In this document: positions 1-10,815 of the stretch, one piece after another | Position numbering within the stretch: the first letter of the stretch is position 1 | Layout of the letters: each line of letters begins with the position of its first letter | Assembly: GCF_000153725.1 (NCBI RefSeq) | Contig: NZ_DS022277.1 | Coordinates: 1-64,000 of the forward strand | Origin: Salipiger bermudensis HTCC2601 | GTDB lineage: Bacteria > Pseudomonadota > Alphaproteobacteria > Rhodobacterales > Rhodobacteraceae | Direction of reading: 5' to 3' | DNA length: 64,000 nucleotides | Translations under genes and position numbers: made by a program | The notes under the pieces: model-generated | What the model saw: the letters and a program-made list of their open reading frames with translations, nothing else | Databases searched by the model: none | What the model was told of the DNA's origin: nothing

Positions 1-806
1 CCCACTGGATATTCCGAAGGCGTGAGCCCGAGGTAGGCCATCAATTGACGTGGGTTATCGAACCGCTGGAAATCGCCGACCTCGGCCACCACGGTAACTG
101 CGACGATGAAGGCTACGCCCCTCATCGCTTGCACCGCCTCGACCACCGGGGCCAGCGACCAGGTCGGGAGCAGGTCGGCAATCTGTGTCGTGAGCCTCTC
201 GACACGGACTTCGGCGTCGGAGACCGCATCGACATAGTCCTGGAACACGATCTTCTGGGCAGGGTGCTCAAAGCGCACCGTGGTCAGCCAGCGACGGTAG
301 GCGACTGTCCACCCCTTCTTTCCGGGATAGATGCGACCGTGCCTTAGCAGAAACCCCTGCAAATGCTGACGCGCCTTTCCCAGCACCTGCATCGCCGTAG
401 CGCGCGCTCGTACCAGGTCGCGCATCGCCTCATGCGCCGCATCCGGCACCCAGACCGCTGTCAGCTCTCCTGCACGGTGCAACTTCGCCAGCATCACTGC
501 ATCGCGGCGGTCGGTCTTCACACGGTCGCCCGTCTTCACCGGAATGAGCGATGGTGCGACCACGATGCAGTCATGCCCCATGTCGACGAGTTGCCGGTGC
601 AGACCGTAGCCGCAAGGCCCGGCCTCATAGCAGAAACACAACCGGCCTCCGCTCGCAGCCAGCTTTTCCACCAGCTTACGGACATAATCAGGGCGGTGCG
701 GCACCGTCCCCCAATGCCGGACCTCTCCACCGCGCTCTCCCATCGCAACCGCGACTGAAATCGTCGCCTTATGGACATCCAATCCGATGAACGTGCTACC
801 CTGCAT
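1..806 (-). CDS. IS110-family transposase, 3' part outside window
   Basis: The reading frame starts at an ATG ending at 806, after a purine-rich GGGGGAG ribosome binding site. It stays open to the window edge, so about 268 residues are visible and the C-terminus is missing. The N-terminus FIGLDVHKATISVAVA and the YEAGPCGYGLHRQL and KTDRRDAVMLAKLHR blocks are the RuvC-like DEDD core (Asp, Glu, Asp) of IS110-type transposases. The end of the visible part, DFQRFDNPRQLMAYLGLTPSE, is the start of the conserved transposase_20 domain. Such enzymes move a circular element by site-specific recombination. It is the first of four insertion sequences in a row. The family call is firm; the exact IS cannot be named without a database. 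Confidence 0.9.
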   Translation of the reverse strand, partial: MQGSTFIGLDVHKATISVAVAMGERGGEVRHWGTVPHRPDYVRKLVEKLAASGGRLCFCYEAGPCGYGLHRQLVDMGHDCIVVAPSLIPVKTGDRVKTDRRDAVMLAKLHRAGELTAVWVPDAAHEAMRDLVRARATAMQVLGKARQHLQGFLLRHGRIYPGKKGWTVAYRRWLTTVRFEHPAQKIVFQDYVDAVSDAEVRVERLTTQIADLLPTWSLAPVVEAVQAMRGVAFIVAVTVVAEVGDFQRFDNPRQLMAYLGLTPSEYPV

Positions 807-922
807 GTGGTCTCTCCCCCATTCTTGAGGCTCGGCGCCCGCCAACCGGACGCAACCCTCGAAGGGAGAATGCCGCGGGAGAGGCCACCAGCCCAGTCAG
901 GCTCACTCCACGATCATGGGGT

Positions 923-1183
923 CTAAAGGACAACCGGATCATCGACATGTTCCTCGCCCAGGGCGATACGAAGCATCTCGTGCGCCTGCACTCCCTTGCC
1001 GGCAAGTTCATCCGTCGGTCCTTCGTCCTCGAGCACGGCATTCGCTTCGATGAGGGTCGTGTGGCGAACGAGGTGATGTTCAACGCGCGACTGCACCGAG
1101 CGAACCCGCGGCGGCGAGTCAGCAATCTGGTCTGCTACCAGCTGCGCGAAGGAGATCTGAACTGATGCGGTGGATGCCCCCAC
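923..1183 (-). CDS. short hypothetical ORF next to IS256
   Basis: An 86-residue frame ends with residues HVDDPVVL and begins almost exactly at the outer edge of the IS256 inverted repeat (about 1185-1191). It may therefore be the 3' remainder of a gene cut by that insertion. The composition (balanced acidic and basic residues, few Arg-runs) looks more protein-like than the overlapping frames on either strand. I recognise no family. No continuation is seen on the far side of the IS256, where another IS follows directly. It could equally be non-coding filler between elements. Confidence 0.25.
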   Translation of the reverse strand: MGASTASVQISFAQLVADQIADSPPRVRSVQSRVEHHLVRHTTLIEANAVLEDEGPTDELAGKGVQAHEMLRIALGEEHVDDPVVL

Positions 1184-1190
1184 CGATGAT

Positions 1191-2541
1191 GTCCCGGGAA
1201 GTGGTGTAGCTCCTCATGGGCCTCGCGCTTTCGAGCGGGCCGAGCTGGTCAGTCGCTCTGCGCTGCAGGCAGACTGACACCGAGATCATCGCAGACGGGC
1301 GCGAGCGTTTCCAGCGTCATGTATCTGGCGCGCTGGACTGTCCATTCCTCGGTCTGCTCCATGAGGATCGCGCCGACGAGGCGCCGGATCGAAGCCTCGT
1401 TCGGAAAGATGCCGACGACGTCCGTGCGTCGCTTGATCTCGCCGTTCAGCCGCTCGATCGGATTGGTGCTGTGCAGCTTGGTGCGATGCTGGGCCGGGAA
1501 GGTCATATAGGCCAGGACGTCCTCCTCGGCCGTGTCCATGAGCGTGGCCAGCTTGGGGAGCTTGCCGCGCATCTGGTCCGCCACGAGACGCCACTGGGCC
1601 TTCGCCGCCGCGTGGTCGGGCTGGGCAAAGGCCGTGGCGATGAATGCCGAGACCACCCGGCGGCTGTTCTTGCCGGCATGGGCGAGCGCATTGCGCTGGA
1701 AGTGGACGCGGCAGCGCTGCCAGGTCGTGGACAGGACCCGGGCGGTGGCGGCCTTGATGCCCTCATGCGCATCGCTGATCACAAGCTTCACGCCGCTGAG
1801 GCCACGGCGGACGAGATCACGCAGGAACTCGGTCCAAAAGGGTTCGGCCTCGGAGGCCCCGATCGCCATGCCCAGCACTTCGCGCCTGCCGTCGGTGTTG
1901 ACGCCCACCGCGAGCGTGACCGCAACCGATACGATCCGGCCGCCCTGGCGCACCTTGAGATAGGTGGCATCGATCCAGAGGTAGGGCCATTCGCCCTCGA
2001 TCGGCCGTGTCAGAAAGGCATCCACGCGCTCGTCGATCTCCTCGCACAGTCGGCTGACCTGGCTCTTCGACACCCCGGTGCCACCCATGGCCTGCACCAG
2101 GTCGTCCATCGATCGCGTTGAGACGCCGTGGACATAGGCCTCCTGGATCACGGCCGTCAGGGCCTTCTCAACAGAGCGCCGCGGCTCGAGGAACGAGGGG
2201 AAATAGGAGCCGGTGCGCAGGCGCGGGATGCGCAGTTCGACGCTGCCGGCCCGGGTCTGCCAGTCCCGATCGCGATACCCGTTGCGCTGCGCCAGGCGCT
2301 CGCTGGTCTTCTCACCATAGTCAGCACCGGTCTTGGCGCCGACCTCCAACTCCATCAGCCGTTCGGCAGCAAAGCCGATCATCTCGCGAAGCAGGTCGGC
2401 ATCGGCGCTCTTCTCTACCAGCGCACGCAGGTCCATCATGGGTTTGGTCATCGGGGGCATCCCTCGGTTCAGGTTGGTGTCAGCAACCCGACCCTACCGA
2501 GAAACCCGATGGCCACCGAAAGCTACACCACGACCTGGGAC
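1191..2541. mobile_element. IS256-family insertion sequence, complete
   Basis: The ends form an imperfect terminal inverted repeat. GTCCCGGGAAGTGGTGTAGCT at 1191-1211 matches the reverse complement of 2521-2541 with three mismatches, and the similarity continues a few bases outward. It encloses one transposase gene, and the length of about 1.35 kb is normal for the family. A clear 8-9 bp target duplication was not found. Confidence 0.8.
1249..2451 (-). CDS. IS256-family (mutator-type) transposase
   Basis: A DDE transposase of 400 residues, the usual family length. The catalytic blocks are visible: [10 protein letters not shown] (first Asp), [10 protein letters not shown] (second Asp) and the [18 protein letters not shown] helix carrying the Glu. 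The preceding CRVHFQRN motif is also typical. The ATG ending at 2451 is preferred because GAGGG lies 9 bases before it; the ATG three codons upstream would leave no spacing. The frame is uninterrupted, so the element may be active. It would insert through a copy-out route with circular intermediates, as known for this family. Confidence 0.93.
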   Translation of the reverse strand: MTKPMMDLRALVEKSADADLLREMIGFAAERLMELEVGAKTGADYGEKTSERLAQRNGYRDRDWQTRAGSVELRIPRLRTGSYFPSFLEPRRSVEKALTAVIQEAYVHGVSTRSMDDLVQAMGGTGVSKSQVSRLCEEIDERVDAFLTRPIEGEWPYLWIDATYLKVRQGGRIVSVAVTLAVGVNTDGRREVLGMAIGASEAEPFWTEFLRDLVRRGLSGVKLVISDAHEGIKAATARVLSTTWQRCRVHFQRNALAHAGKNSRRVVSAFIATAFAQPDHAAAKAQWRLVADQMRGKLPKLATLMDTAEEDVLAYMTFPAQHRTKLHSTNPIERLNGEIKRRTDVVGIFPNEASIRRLVGAILMEQTEEWTVQRARYMTLETLAPVCDDLGVSLPAAQSD

Positions 2542-2611
2542 CTCACCCCCCCAACCAACGGCATCTCATATGCCATGATGGTTCCATTGGAACCGAACGG
2601 AGGGCACATCG

Positions 2612-3616
2612 ATGACGACGAATATCAGCATGCTGGCGATCGACCTTGCGAAGGGTAGCTTCCAGGTCTGCGCCATCGGGCCGGAGGGGGCGGTTCTATA
2701 CAACCGAAGTATGTCGCGGACGCGGCTTGCGTCCCTTCTTGCCGAGCAGCCAGCTTGCATCGTGGCGATGGAGGCCTGCGCCACGTCGCACCATTGGGGC
2801 CGGGTGGCGCAACTGCACGGCCACGAGGCTCGGCTTGTTCCGGCGGCCTACGTGAAGCCGTTCGTAAAGCGCCAGAAGAATGATCGCGCGGACGCGGAAG
2901 CCATCGCGGAGGCGGCCTTGCGCCCGACTATGCGCTTCGTGGCGGTCAAGAGCGCCGAGACCCAGGCGCGCGCGGTCGCATTCCGGACACACCAATGCCT
3001 GGTCCGGCAACGCACGCAGCTTATCAACGGGCTACGAGGACATCTGGCCGAGTTCGGACTCGTGGCGCCGAAGGGCCCGGCGAGCCTGAACGCGCTGGAC
3101 GACGAGGCCACGGACCTGCCAAGCCCGGTTCGTGAGATGGGCGCGATTTACCTCGACCAAATCGCGCGCCTCACTGCGGTGATCGAACAGCTGGCGGACG
3201 AACTCCAGGCGGCATCGAAGGCAGATGCACAGCTGCGACGATTGTGTACCATCCCCGGGATCGGCCCGGTCACCGCTGGCGCGGTCTCGGCATTTGCACC
3301 GGACCTCGATACATTTGACAGCGGACGAAACTTCGCAGCGTGGCTCGGCCTGGTACCCCGGCAGAGGTCCACCGGCGGCAAGATGAGGCTCGGCTCGGTC
3401 AGCAAGATGGGCCAAACTGACATCCGCCGCCTTCTGATTGTCGGCGCCATGAGCGTGATCCGTTGGGTGGTTCGCAAGGGCGGCAGTGCGAACCGCTGGC
3501 TGGCTGCGCTGGTGGCGCGCAAGCCCAGGATGGTCGCGGCCGTCGCGTTGGCGAATAAGATGGCTCGCATAATCTGGGCCATGACAACGAAGAAAGAGGA
3601 TTATCGAATGCCGTGA
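2612..3616 (+). CDS. IS110-family transposase, second copy type
   Basis: A full-length 334-residue DEDD transposase, different in sequence from the IS110 protein at the window start. AIDLAKGSFQVCAI carries the first Asp, MEACATSHHWGR the Glu and KNDRADAEAIAEA the third acidic pair. The C-terminal transposase_20 part shows CTIPGIGPVTAGAVSAF and FAAWLGLVPRQRSTGGK. The serine nucleophile region follows in the GSVSKMGQTDIRRLL block. It lies about 70 bases after the IS256 right end, in the opposite orientation. The frame is intact. IS110 elements lack ordinary terminal inverted repeats, so the outer limits are not assigned. Confidence 0.92.
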   Translation: MTTNISMLAIDLAKGSFQVCAIGPEGAVLYNRSMSRTRLASLLAEQPACIVAMEACATSHHWGRVAQLHGHEARLVPAAYVKPFVKRQKNDRADAEAIAEAALRPTMRFVAVKSAETQARAVAFRTHQCLVRQRTQLINGLRGHLAEFGLVAPKGPASLNALDDEATDLPSPVREMGAIYLDQIARLTAVIEQLADELQAASKADAQLRRLCTIPGIGPVTAGAVSAFAPDLDTFDSGRNFAAWLGLVPRQRSTGGKMRLGSVSKMGQTDIRRLLIVGAMSVIRWVVRKGGSANRWLAALVARKPRMVAAVALANKMARIIWAMTTKKEDYRMP

Positions 3617-3892
3617 TCTGGGCCCGAGCAGGGCCTGAACACGGCATGGCCGCAGGGCCGGGGTGAGCGATCGACGAGGAGTAGGCGACACGGACTTCGA
3701 AGTTCAAGGCGGGAGATCCAGTCCCGGGGCTCGAGCGCTTGCAGCTCTCTGAACCGATGTGAACCCAGCCTTCCGAACAGCATACCGGCCCGTGGCGTCA
3801 TGGAAGGCCACGCTCAGAGGCCTGACACACGTCCGATCGAAGACCCCGCCGACAAATCGAAGATCATGCTTGCCAAACAGGGGGCATCCACA
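3617..3892 (+). other. IS110 3' flank, no gene
   Basis: There is no credible reading frame here. The stretch lies between the IS110 stop codon and the presumed right end of the IS3 element. It probably holds the non-coding 3' end of the IS110 element, which in this family can be a few hundred bases and carries the guide-type RNA region in some members. That RNA is not demonstrated here. Confidence 0.4.
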
Positions 3893-3928
3893 CACGCCCC
3901 GGTTTCAGCGGAGGCAGTTTGCTTGGTC

Positions 3929-4828
3929 TCAGGCGACCATATTCACTCCTTCGATCGTTTCATAGAAGTTGCGCTCGGCCTCGGCTGGCGGGATGTTCCC
4001 GACCGGCCCGAGAAGGCGGCGGTTGTTGAACCAGTCGACCCATTTCAATGTCTCCCATTCCACGGCATCGGTCGATTTCCACGGTCCAAGTCGGTGGATG
4101 ACCTCGGTCTTGAAGAGGCCGATGATCGTTTCGGCCAGCGCGTTGTCATATGAATCCCCGACGCTGCCGACGGATGGCTCCAGCCCGGCCTCGCCCAGGC
4201 GCTCCGTATAGCGAATGGACAGGTATTGCCCGCCGAGGTCGGAATGATGGGTCAGACCCTTCCCTGGTCGGCGTTCGCACAGGGCCTGTTCGAGAGCATC
4301 GAGGACGAACTGTGTCTGCTGCGACCGGGATGCCCGCCAGCCCACGATCCTGTTGGCGAAGGTGTCGATTACGAAGGCGACGTAGACGACGCCCTGCCAG
4401 GTGGAGACATAGGTGAAATCGCTGACCCACAGGCAGTTGGGTGCAGGCGCTCGGAACTGCCGGTTCACCTTGTCCAGCGGACAGGGCATGGCCGGATCGG
4501 GGATCGTCGTCTTCCGCGTCTTTCCCCGGACAACGCCCTGAATCCCGAGCCGCTTCATCAGACGCTCGACCGTGCAGCGCGCCACTTCGAAGCCTTCTCG
4601 TCGCAATTGATGCCAGACCTTGCGCACGCCGTAGACCTGGAAGTTCTCGTCCCAGACCCGCTGCACTTCCGGCATCAGGTCCGCGTCACTGCGGGCGCGA
4701 GTGCTCGCCTGTGAAGGATCGCGGGCGACGACAAGCCCGGCATAGTAGGTCGACGGGGCGATCGGCAGCACCTTGCCGATCGGCTCGACCCCGAAGTCCA
4801 TCCGGTGCTCTTCGATGAAGGCGATCAT
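3929..4828 (-). CDS. IS3-family transposase OrfB
   Basis: A 299-residue integrase-core protein. [26 protein letters not shown] contains the first catalytic Asp, [19 protein letters not shown] the second, and [18 protein letters not shown] the Glu. The N-terminal HTH_21 part is seen as [15 protein letters not shown] and [14 protein letters not shown]. The C-terminus [18 protein letters not shown] is characteristic of the IS3 family. Its ATG overlaps the orfA stop (ATGA at 4825-4828), the arrangement in which the full transposase is made by a -1 frameshift between orfA and orfB. With orfA truncated, this copy probably cannot make OrfAB. Confidence 0.92.
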   Translation of the reverse strand: MIAFIEEHRMDFGVEPIGKVLPIAPSTYYAGLVVARDPSQASTRARSDADLMPEVQRVWDENFQVYGVRKVWHQLRREGFEVARCTVERLMKRLGIQGVVRGKTRKTTIPDPAMPCPLDKVNRQFRAPAPNCLWVSDFTYVSTWQGVVYVAFVIDTFANRIVGWRASRSQQTQFVLDALEQALCERRPGKGLTHHSDLGGQYLSIRYTERLGEAGLEPSVGSVGDSYDNALAETIIGLFKTEVIHRLGPWKSTDAVEWETLKWVDWFNNRRLLGPVGNIPPAEAERNFYETIEGVNMVA

Positions 4829-4977
4829 CGCTTCAGTGGGCGGTCGAGCTCCGCCTGGGCAAAATAGGCACTCGCCTTCTTCAGGATCTCGTTGGCCTGG
4901 CGTAACTCGCGCACCTCGCGCTCCAGTTCCTTGATGCGGGCGCGCTCGTCGCTGCTCAAGCCATCCCGCCGGCCGCT
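4825..4977 (-). pseudogene. IS3 OrfA, C-terminal remnant
   Basis: Reading upstream from the TGA that overlaps the orfB start gives [20 protein letters not shown], then [18 protein letters not shown] and [11 protein letters not shown]. This is the leucine-zipper C-terminus of an IS3 OrfA. The HTH-containing N-terminus is absent and the frame runs into unrelated bases at about 4977. No start codon is available, so this is a truncated gene. It is too short to stand as an ordinary ORF. Confidence 0.8.
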
Positions 4978-5018
4978 AACTAATCGAAATCAGCCTCCGG
5001 TAAACTCGGCGCAGTTCA

Positions 5019-5457
5019 GAACGCCTTAAGGGGGGCCGTCAAGCTTATCGTTCGTCATTTTCTTGGCAGGATCACCTGCCGCGAACCCCTGTCGCAAGGC
5101 TGAGTAAGCTGAACTCTTTCACTTGGCGTTGATCGCTGTGAATGCCGGTCTTCTTCTCGCCGCGCTCGGCCAGCGTCTGCGAAAAGATGCCTGTGTCGCG
5201 CCACTGGATCAGTTCAAATGCGACCATGGCACCGCCGGTCATGAGCGAGCTCTCCGTCACGGTGTCATGAGCGATTAGGGCAATCCGGACAGCGAGGAAA
5301 GGCGCAACCGGCGCCTTTCCTGATCTTCCTCGCCTCCAGTCTAACTGCTCGGCGTCTCCGGGCGCGAAAGTCTGACGCATGGAGGCGAAGGCTGACGCCT
5401 CGCGCCCGGCTTTGTTCCGGCCACAGCATGGCACTGCGCCGTCTCGTTATCGATGTG
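5019..5457 (+). other. gene-poor stretch between IS3 and the oxidase operon
   Basis: Only a weak minus-strand frame (5072-5434) crosses this stretch. Its last part (MTGGAMVAFELIQWRDTGIF, then SQTLAERGEKKTGIHSDQ) looks protein-like, but I cannot place it in a family and its start region is Arg-rich. It may be a decayed fragment of another mobile gene. The hairpin at 5295-5321 is the only other structure seen. Confidence 0.35.
5295..5321. terminator. perfect 11-bp hairpin downstream of the Dpp operon
   Basis: AGGAAAGGCGC (5295-5305) pairs perfectly with GCGCCTTTCCT (5311-5321) around a five-base AACCG loop. It sits about 140 bases past the stop of the last gene of the minus-strand operon. No T-run follows on the minus strand, so it is a stable transcript end or a Rho-assisted stop rather than a textbook intrinsic terminator. 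Confidence 0.45.
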
Positions 5458-6776
5458 TCAAGCGTGTGGCGGCAGCTCAACGCCGTCACGCCGTGCGGAG
5501 AAGTTGTCCTTGATCCCGTACCAGCGCAGCATCATCTCCGGCGCGAACGACATGTAGGGCGGGGCCGCCTTCAGGCGCTCGACCGGCAGCGCGAGATCCA
5601 TTTCGGCGGTGCCTTCAGCCCAGTCGGCAAGGATGCCGCCGAGCATGGTGCCGGTCGGTACGCCGCGTCCGGACAGACCGGTGCAGGCCAATGCGCCCGG
5701 GCCGAGGTCGTAGAGGCGCGGGATGGTGTGGCGCTGCATGTCCAGCTCGCCGGTCCAGAAGTAGTCCCATGTCGTGCCACCAGGCACCTGAGGGTGCAGC
5801 CAGCGCAGGCGGTCCATGAGCATCTGGCGGGTGTATTCGAGATCGCGCCCACGTTTGCCGACCGGGAACATCGAAGCGACGATCCGGCCTTCGGCGTTGT
5901 ACTTGTAGACGAAGATGTCGCCCCGCCCGTCATGCATGGTGCCGTCGAAGGGGATCACCTGTGCCCGCACGTCCTCGGGCAGGATGCTGGTGGCCGCAAG
6001 CATCACCTTCTGGATGCGATAGGTCTTCTCGAGCCCGTTCCAGCCGCCGTCCGTATAGGCTCCGGTGGCCATGATCACCTTGTCCGCGATCACTTCGCCG
6101 GAATCGGTGCGGACGTGCCACTTGTCGCCCTGCCGCTCGACCTTCGAGACCTTTGACCGGGTGAAGAGCTGCGCGCCCTCCTGAAGCACCGCCCGCGCCA
6201 GCCCGCGCGCATATCCCAGCGGGTTCAGGTGGCCGCCCGATTTCAGCAACCAGCCGCCAAAGAACCTGTCGGATCCAGTGAGACGTCTGGCCTCGGCTGC
6301 GTCGACAACCGTAGACGGGCAGCCGACCGAGGCATAGCTATCGGCCTTTTTGCGAATGCCGTCCATACGTGATGGGCTGAGGGCGCCCTGGAAATAGCCG
6401 TTCTGCTTCCATTCGCAGGAAATCTGGAAATCGCGAATGAATTCGGCGGCCATGTCGGCGCCTTTTGTCTGGCGTGCGATCAGCCGGTTTGCGCGCTCGG
6501 TCCCGAGATGGGTGCGCAGCTCTTCCAGCGAGTAATAGGAAAATGTCGGCGTGCAGTGACCGGCATTGCGGCCCGATCCGCCAAACCCGGCCTCCTGCGC
6601 TTCCAGCAGCACCACCTCGTGCCCGCGGCGGCGCAATTCGATGGCCGACGTCATGCCCGTGTAGCCGCCACCCACGACGCAAACATCCGTGCGCACAGTG
6701 CCCTCGAGCGGGCCGGTGTCCGGGGCCCGTGTGGCGGTGGCGTGCCAAAGGGTCGTATCGAAGGGAGAGAACTGGG

Positions 6777-6780
<4 letters not shown>
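5458..6780 (-). CDS. PuuB-like FAD-dependent amine oxidoreductase (DAO family)
   Basis: A 440-residue flavoprotein predicted to oxidise a secondary or primary amine of an amino-acid-like substrate, releasing aldehyde or oxo-acid. The FAD-binding fold starts with DVCVVGGGYTGMTSAIELRR near residue 28. The SGRNAGHC stretch that follows is the flavin-contact segment of gamma-glutamylputrescine oxidase-type enzymes. The second FAD segment is CTGLSGRGVPTGTMLGGILADW near the C-terminus. It starts at the ATG ending at 6780, overlapping the preceding ATP-binding gene by ATGA, so it is translationally coupled as the last gene of the importer operon. This suggests the imported compound carries an oxidisable amine. 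The substrate is inferred only. Confidence 0.82.
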
Positions 6781-7801
<1,021 letters not shown>

Positions 7802-7805
<4 letters not shown>

Positions 7806-8842
7806 ACGGAGAGATCCTCCATGTCGGACGCTGCGATGTCCTCGATGCGGAGACAGCGCACGGGGTGATCGGGGCGGCCATGCGGCTCGAGCGCGGGCAT
7901 GGCGGTGTCGCACACACCCGGCCGGGCATGGGGGCAGCGTGGGTGGAAACTGCACCCGTCGGGCAGGTTGCCGGCGGTGGGTACGAAGCCCTCGATGGTG
8001 CCAAGCGCCCCGGTCCTGAGCCCGGCATCTTCGAGCCGTGGCACCGAGGACAGCAGCCCTTGAGTGTAGGGCATGCGCGGCTGGGTCAGAACGTCTTCGA
8101 GACGGCCTTCTTCGACGATGCGGCCCGAGTACATGACCATCACCCGGTCGGCGATCTCGGCCACCACGCCAAAATCGTGGGTGATGAAGAGCATTGCCAT
8201 GCCGGTGCGGTTCTGGATGTCGCGAAGAAGCTCGAGGATCTGCGCCTGCACCGTTACGTCGAGCGCGGTGGTCGGCTCGTCGGCAATGAGCAGGTCCGGC
8301 TCTAGCGCCAGCGCCATGGCGATGACCACGCGCTGCCTCATGCCGCCCGACATCGCGCCGGGATAGGCGGACATCCGGCGCTCGGGGTCCGGGATGCCGA
8401 CGAGGGTTAGCAATTCGAGCACGCGGTCCCGGATTTGTGCGCGGGTCATCTTGCGGTGATAGCGGATCGCCTCGGCGATCTGGTCGCCGACCCGGTGCAC
8501 CGGGTTGAGCGAGGTCAGAGGCTCCTGGAAGATCATTGCGATCTTCGGCCCGCGCACCGAGGTCATCTTGCGCTCGGTCAGCTCCAGCAGGTTGACCCCG
8601 CCGATATTGACCTGGCCCTCGATGGTGCAGTGCCGCGCGTCGGGCAGCAGCCGCATCAGTGCGAAAGAGGTCACGGATTTGCCCGACCCGGACTCGCCCA
8701 CCAGGGCCAGCGTCTCGCCGCCATGGATGTCGAAATCGATGCCGTGCACCACCGGGGTCTCGCGCCCACGGGCCTTGAAACGGATGGTCAGGTCGCGAAC
8801 AGAGAGCACGGGGTCAGTGGTGGAGGAGGAGGGTGTCGTCAT
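7802..8842 (-). CDS. Oligopeptide/dipeptide-type ABC transporter ATP-binding protein (DppD/OppD)
   Basis: A 346-residue ATPase. Walker A is [20 protein letters not shown], the Q-loop is [20 protein letters not shown], the signature is [16 protein letters not shown] and Walker B is [20 protein letters not shown]. The oligo_HPY C-terminus contains [17 protein letters not shown]. The ATG ending at 8842 is chosen because an AGG lies about 9 bases upstream; the ATG three codons earlier (8851) sits directly on that AGG. It pairs with the DppF-like protein to form the ATPase dimer. It is separated from the permease gene by about a dozen bases and overlaps the next gene. Confidence 0.92.
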
Positions 8843-8853
8843 GATCCGCATCC

Positions 8854-9741
8854 TCACTTGACCGAGCGTGCATCGAGCGCATCGCGCAGCCCGTCGCCGA
8901 TAAAATTGAACGAGGTCACCGCCATGGTGATTGCGACGCCCGGCACGATGGCCAGCCAGGGGGCGCTCTCGAGATACTGTTGGGCGTTGTTGAGCATGTT
9001 GCCCCAGCTCGGCAGCGGTGGCTGTATGCCGTAACCGAGGAACGAGATGTAGGCTTCGAGCAGGATGGCGCGGGCCACGGTCAGAGTGGCAGCGACGATG
9101 ATCGGACCGGTGACGTTGGGAAGGATCTCGCGCAGCATGATCCACCAGTGCGGCGCGCCGATCATGCGGGCGGCGGCGGTGAAATCGCGCGAAGCCTGGC
9201 CGCGGACCTCTGCTTCGACGATGCGGGCGACCTCCATCCACGAGGTGACGGCGATGATCAGTGTGATCATGGTCGGCGAGGGTTGCAAGAAGGCCGCGAG
9301 CGTCAGCATCAGGAAGATCGATGGGAAGGACAGGAACGCATCGACGATGCGCATCAGCCCGGTGCGGGTCCATCCGCCGAAGTAGCCGGCGACCAAGCCG
9401 ATCACAGTGCCGATCAGGGTCGAGAGCACCATGGCGGTGAAACCGACGGTGAGCGAGATCTGCCCGGCCGAGAACAGCCGTGCGGCGATATCGCGGCCCA
9501 GAGGATCGGTGCCGAGGATGTGGTTCTCGGTCAGCGGCGGCGAGAAACGCGCGCGCAGATCGATGTACAGCTCGTCATAGGGCAGCAGGTAGGGGCCGAA
9601 GAAGCAGGTCAGCGTCAGGCCCACGATCATGATCAGGCCCAGCATGGCGAGCCGATGGCGCATGAACTTGCGCATACGCGGGCCGGTGAAGACGCGCAGC
9701 GGCGAAGGCCGGCGGGCGGGGGCGTCGGAGATGGCGCTCAT
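8854..9741 (-). CDS. Dpp/Opp-type ABC permease (DppC-like)
   Basis: A 295-residue inner-membrane permease. After a short cytoplasmic N-terminus comes the first membrane segment LAMLGLIMIVGLTLTCFFG, then the periplasmic OppC_N-type part with ENHILGTDPLGRDIAARLFSAG, a hallmark of this family. Five further helices form the BPD_transp_1 domain. The EAA-type ATPase contact loop is EVRGQASRDFTAAARMIGA. The C-terminus MAVTSFNFIGDGLRDALDARS is typical. It starts at the ATG ending at 9741, about 26 bases after the DppB stop. It forms the channel with DppB. Confidence 0.92.
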   Translation of the reverse strand: MSAISDAPARRPSPLRVFTGPRMRKFMRHRLAMLGLIMIVGLTLTCFFGPYLLPYDELYIDLRARFSPPLTENHILGTDPLGRDIAARLFSAGQISLTVGFTAMVLSTLIGTVIGLVAGYFGGWTRTGLMRIVDAFLSFPSIFLMLTLAAFLQPSPTMITLIIAVTSWMEVARIVEAEVRGQASRDFTAAARMIGAPHWWIMLREILPNVTGPIIVAATLTVARAILLEAYISFLGYGIQPPLPSWGNMLNNAQQYLESAPWLAIVPGVAITMAVTSFNFIGDGLRDALDARSVK

Positions 9742-9767
9742 TGGGGCGGTCCTTTCGGTCAGCTCTG

Positions 9768-10718
9768 TCAGCCCAGACGGATGCGCGGGTCGGCGAGTGC
9801 GACCCCCACGTCCGCGAGGAAGTTGCCGATGACGGTGAGGATGGCCGAGAACATGAGCAGGCCCATGATCACCGGGTAGTCGTTGTAGCCGAGGCTGTCG
9901 ATGAACAGGCGTCCGAGGCCGGGCCAGGTGAAGACCGTCTCGGTCACCAGCGCGCCGCCGATGATGGTGGGCAGCTGCAGGCCGGCGAGGGTGATCATCG
10001 GGATCAGCGCGTTGCGCACGATATGGGCGCTGACCACGCGCAGGTGGGGCAGGCCCTTGGCCTTGGCGGTGCGGACATAATCCTGATCGATCACGTCGAG
10101 CGTCGCGGCGCGCATGTAGCGGCTCCAGATTGCGACATTCACCAGCGCCAGCACGATCGAGGGCATGATCAGGTGGATGAGGTAGTCGCCCAGGCTTTGG
10201 TCGCCGACCGTGTACATGCTGCCGGCGGGCAGCCAGCCGAGTTCCAGTGCAAAGATGAAGATGGCGACGAGGCCGAACCAGAAGGTCGGGATCGACAGTG
10301 CGATCATCGCGCCCACCGTGGCCATGTAATCGAAGATCGAGTAGCGCTTCAGCGCGCCGAGCACGCCGACGAGGGTGCCGAGCGCCACCGAGATCACGGT
10401 CGAGGTGCCCATCAGCAGCAGCGTCGCCCACATGTGTCGCCACACCACGTCGAGCACCGGCGACTGGTCGCGATAGCTGTTGCCCCAGTCTCCGATCAGC
10501 ATGTTGCCAAGCCAGTCGAGGTACTGCACCGGGAGCGGACGGTCGAGACCCATCTGCGCCGCGATGCGGTCGAGGTCGGCTTGGCTCATGCCCGGGGTCA
10601 TGGCGTATTGCGACAGCGGCCCGCCGGGGGCGAGGTTGATGACGAAGAACCCGATCATCGACACGATCAGGATCAGCACGGCCCCTTGCAGGACGCGGTT
10701 TAAGAGGAAACGTAGCAT
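9768..10718 (-). CDS. Dpp/Opp-type ABC permease (DppB-like)
   Basis: A 316-residue permease with the conserved start LNRVLQGAVLILIVSMIGFF and the NLAPGGPLSQYA motif that follows the first helix in DppB/OppB proteins. The EAA-like loop reads VIDQDYVRTAKAKGLPHLRV, and the C-terminal helices include TVFTWPGLGRLFIDS. The full length matches the family. It lies about 97 bases downstream of the binding-protein gene and is followed by the second permease. It would form the inner-membrane translocation path for the ligand bound by the 10816-12459 protein. Confidence 0.92.
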   Translation of the reverse strand: MLRFLLNRVLQGAVLILIVSMIGFFVINLAPGGPLSQYAMTPGMSQADLDRIAAQMGLDRPLPVQYLDWLGNMLIGDWGNSYRDQSPVLDVVWRHMWATLLLMGTSTVISVALGTLVGVLGALKRYSIFDYMATVGAMIALSIPTFWFGLVAIFIFALELGWLPAGSMYTVGDQSLGDYLIHLIMPSIVLALVNVAIWSRYMRAATLDVIDQDYVRTAKAKGLPHLRVVSAHIVRNALIPMITLAGLQLPTIIGGALVTETVFTWPGLGRLFIDSLGYNDYPVIMGLLMFSAILTVIGNFLADVGVALADPRIRLG

Positions 10719-10815
10719 GCTGCGGCCTCCGAATGAGCGAGGGGGCAGAGGTCCCCGGCGCAGGCCGCGCCGGGGACGCCTGAGACGTCTGGTCGTTCAG
10801 GGCGGGGGGAGCGGA

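Larger units (their letters stand above)
3893..5018. mobile_element. IS3-family element with internally truncated orfA
   Basis: The right end near 3893-3920 (GGTTTCAGCGGAGGCAGTTT) resembles the reverse complement of 4985-5018 (TGAACTGCGCCGAGTTTACC then GGAGGCTGATTT). Both share GTTT followed by CGGAGGC, so these are taken as imperfect terminal repeats. An intact orfB lies inside, but only the last third of orfA remains, directly abutting the left end. The element therefore looks internally deleted. The limits are approximate. Confidence 0.45.

Noticed and set aside
5072-5434. 120-codon minus frame downstream of the PuuB-like gene
   Set aside because: No family resemblance over its length and an Arg-rich start. 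The hairpin at 5295-5321 lies inside it, which argues against a real gene.
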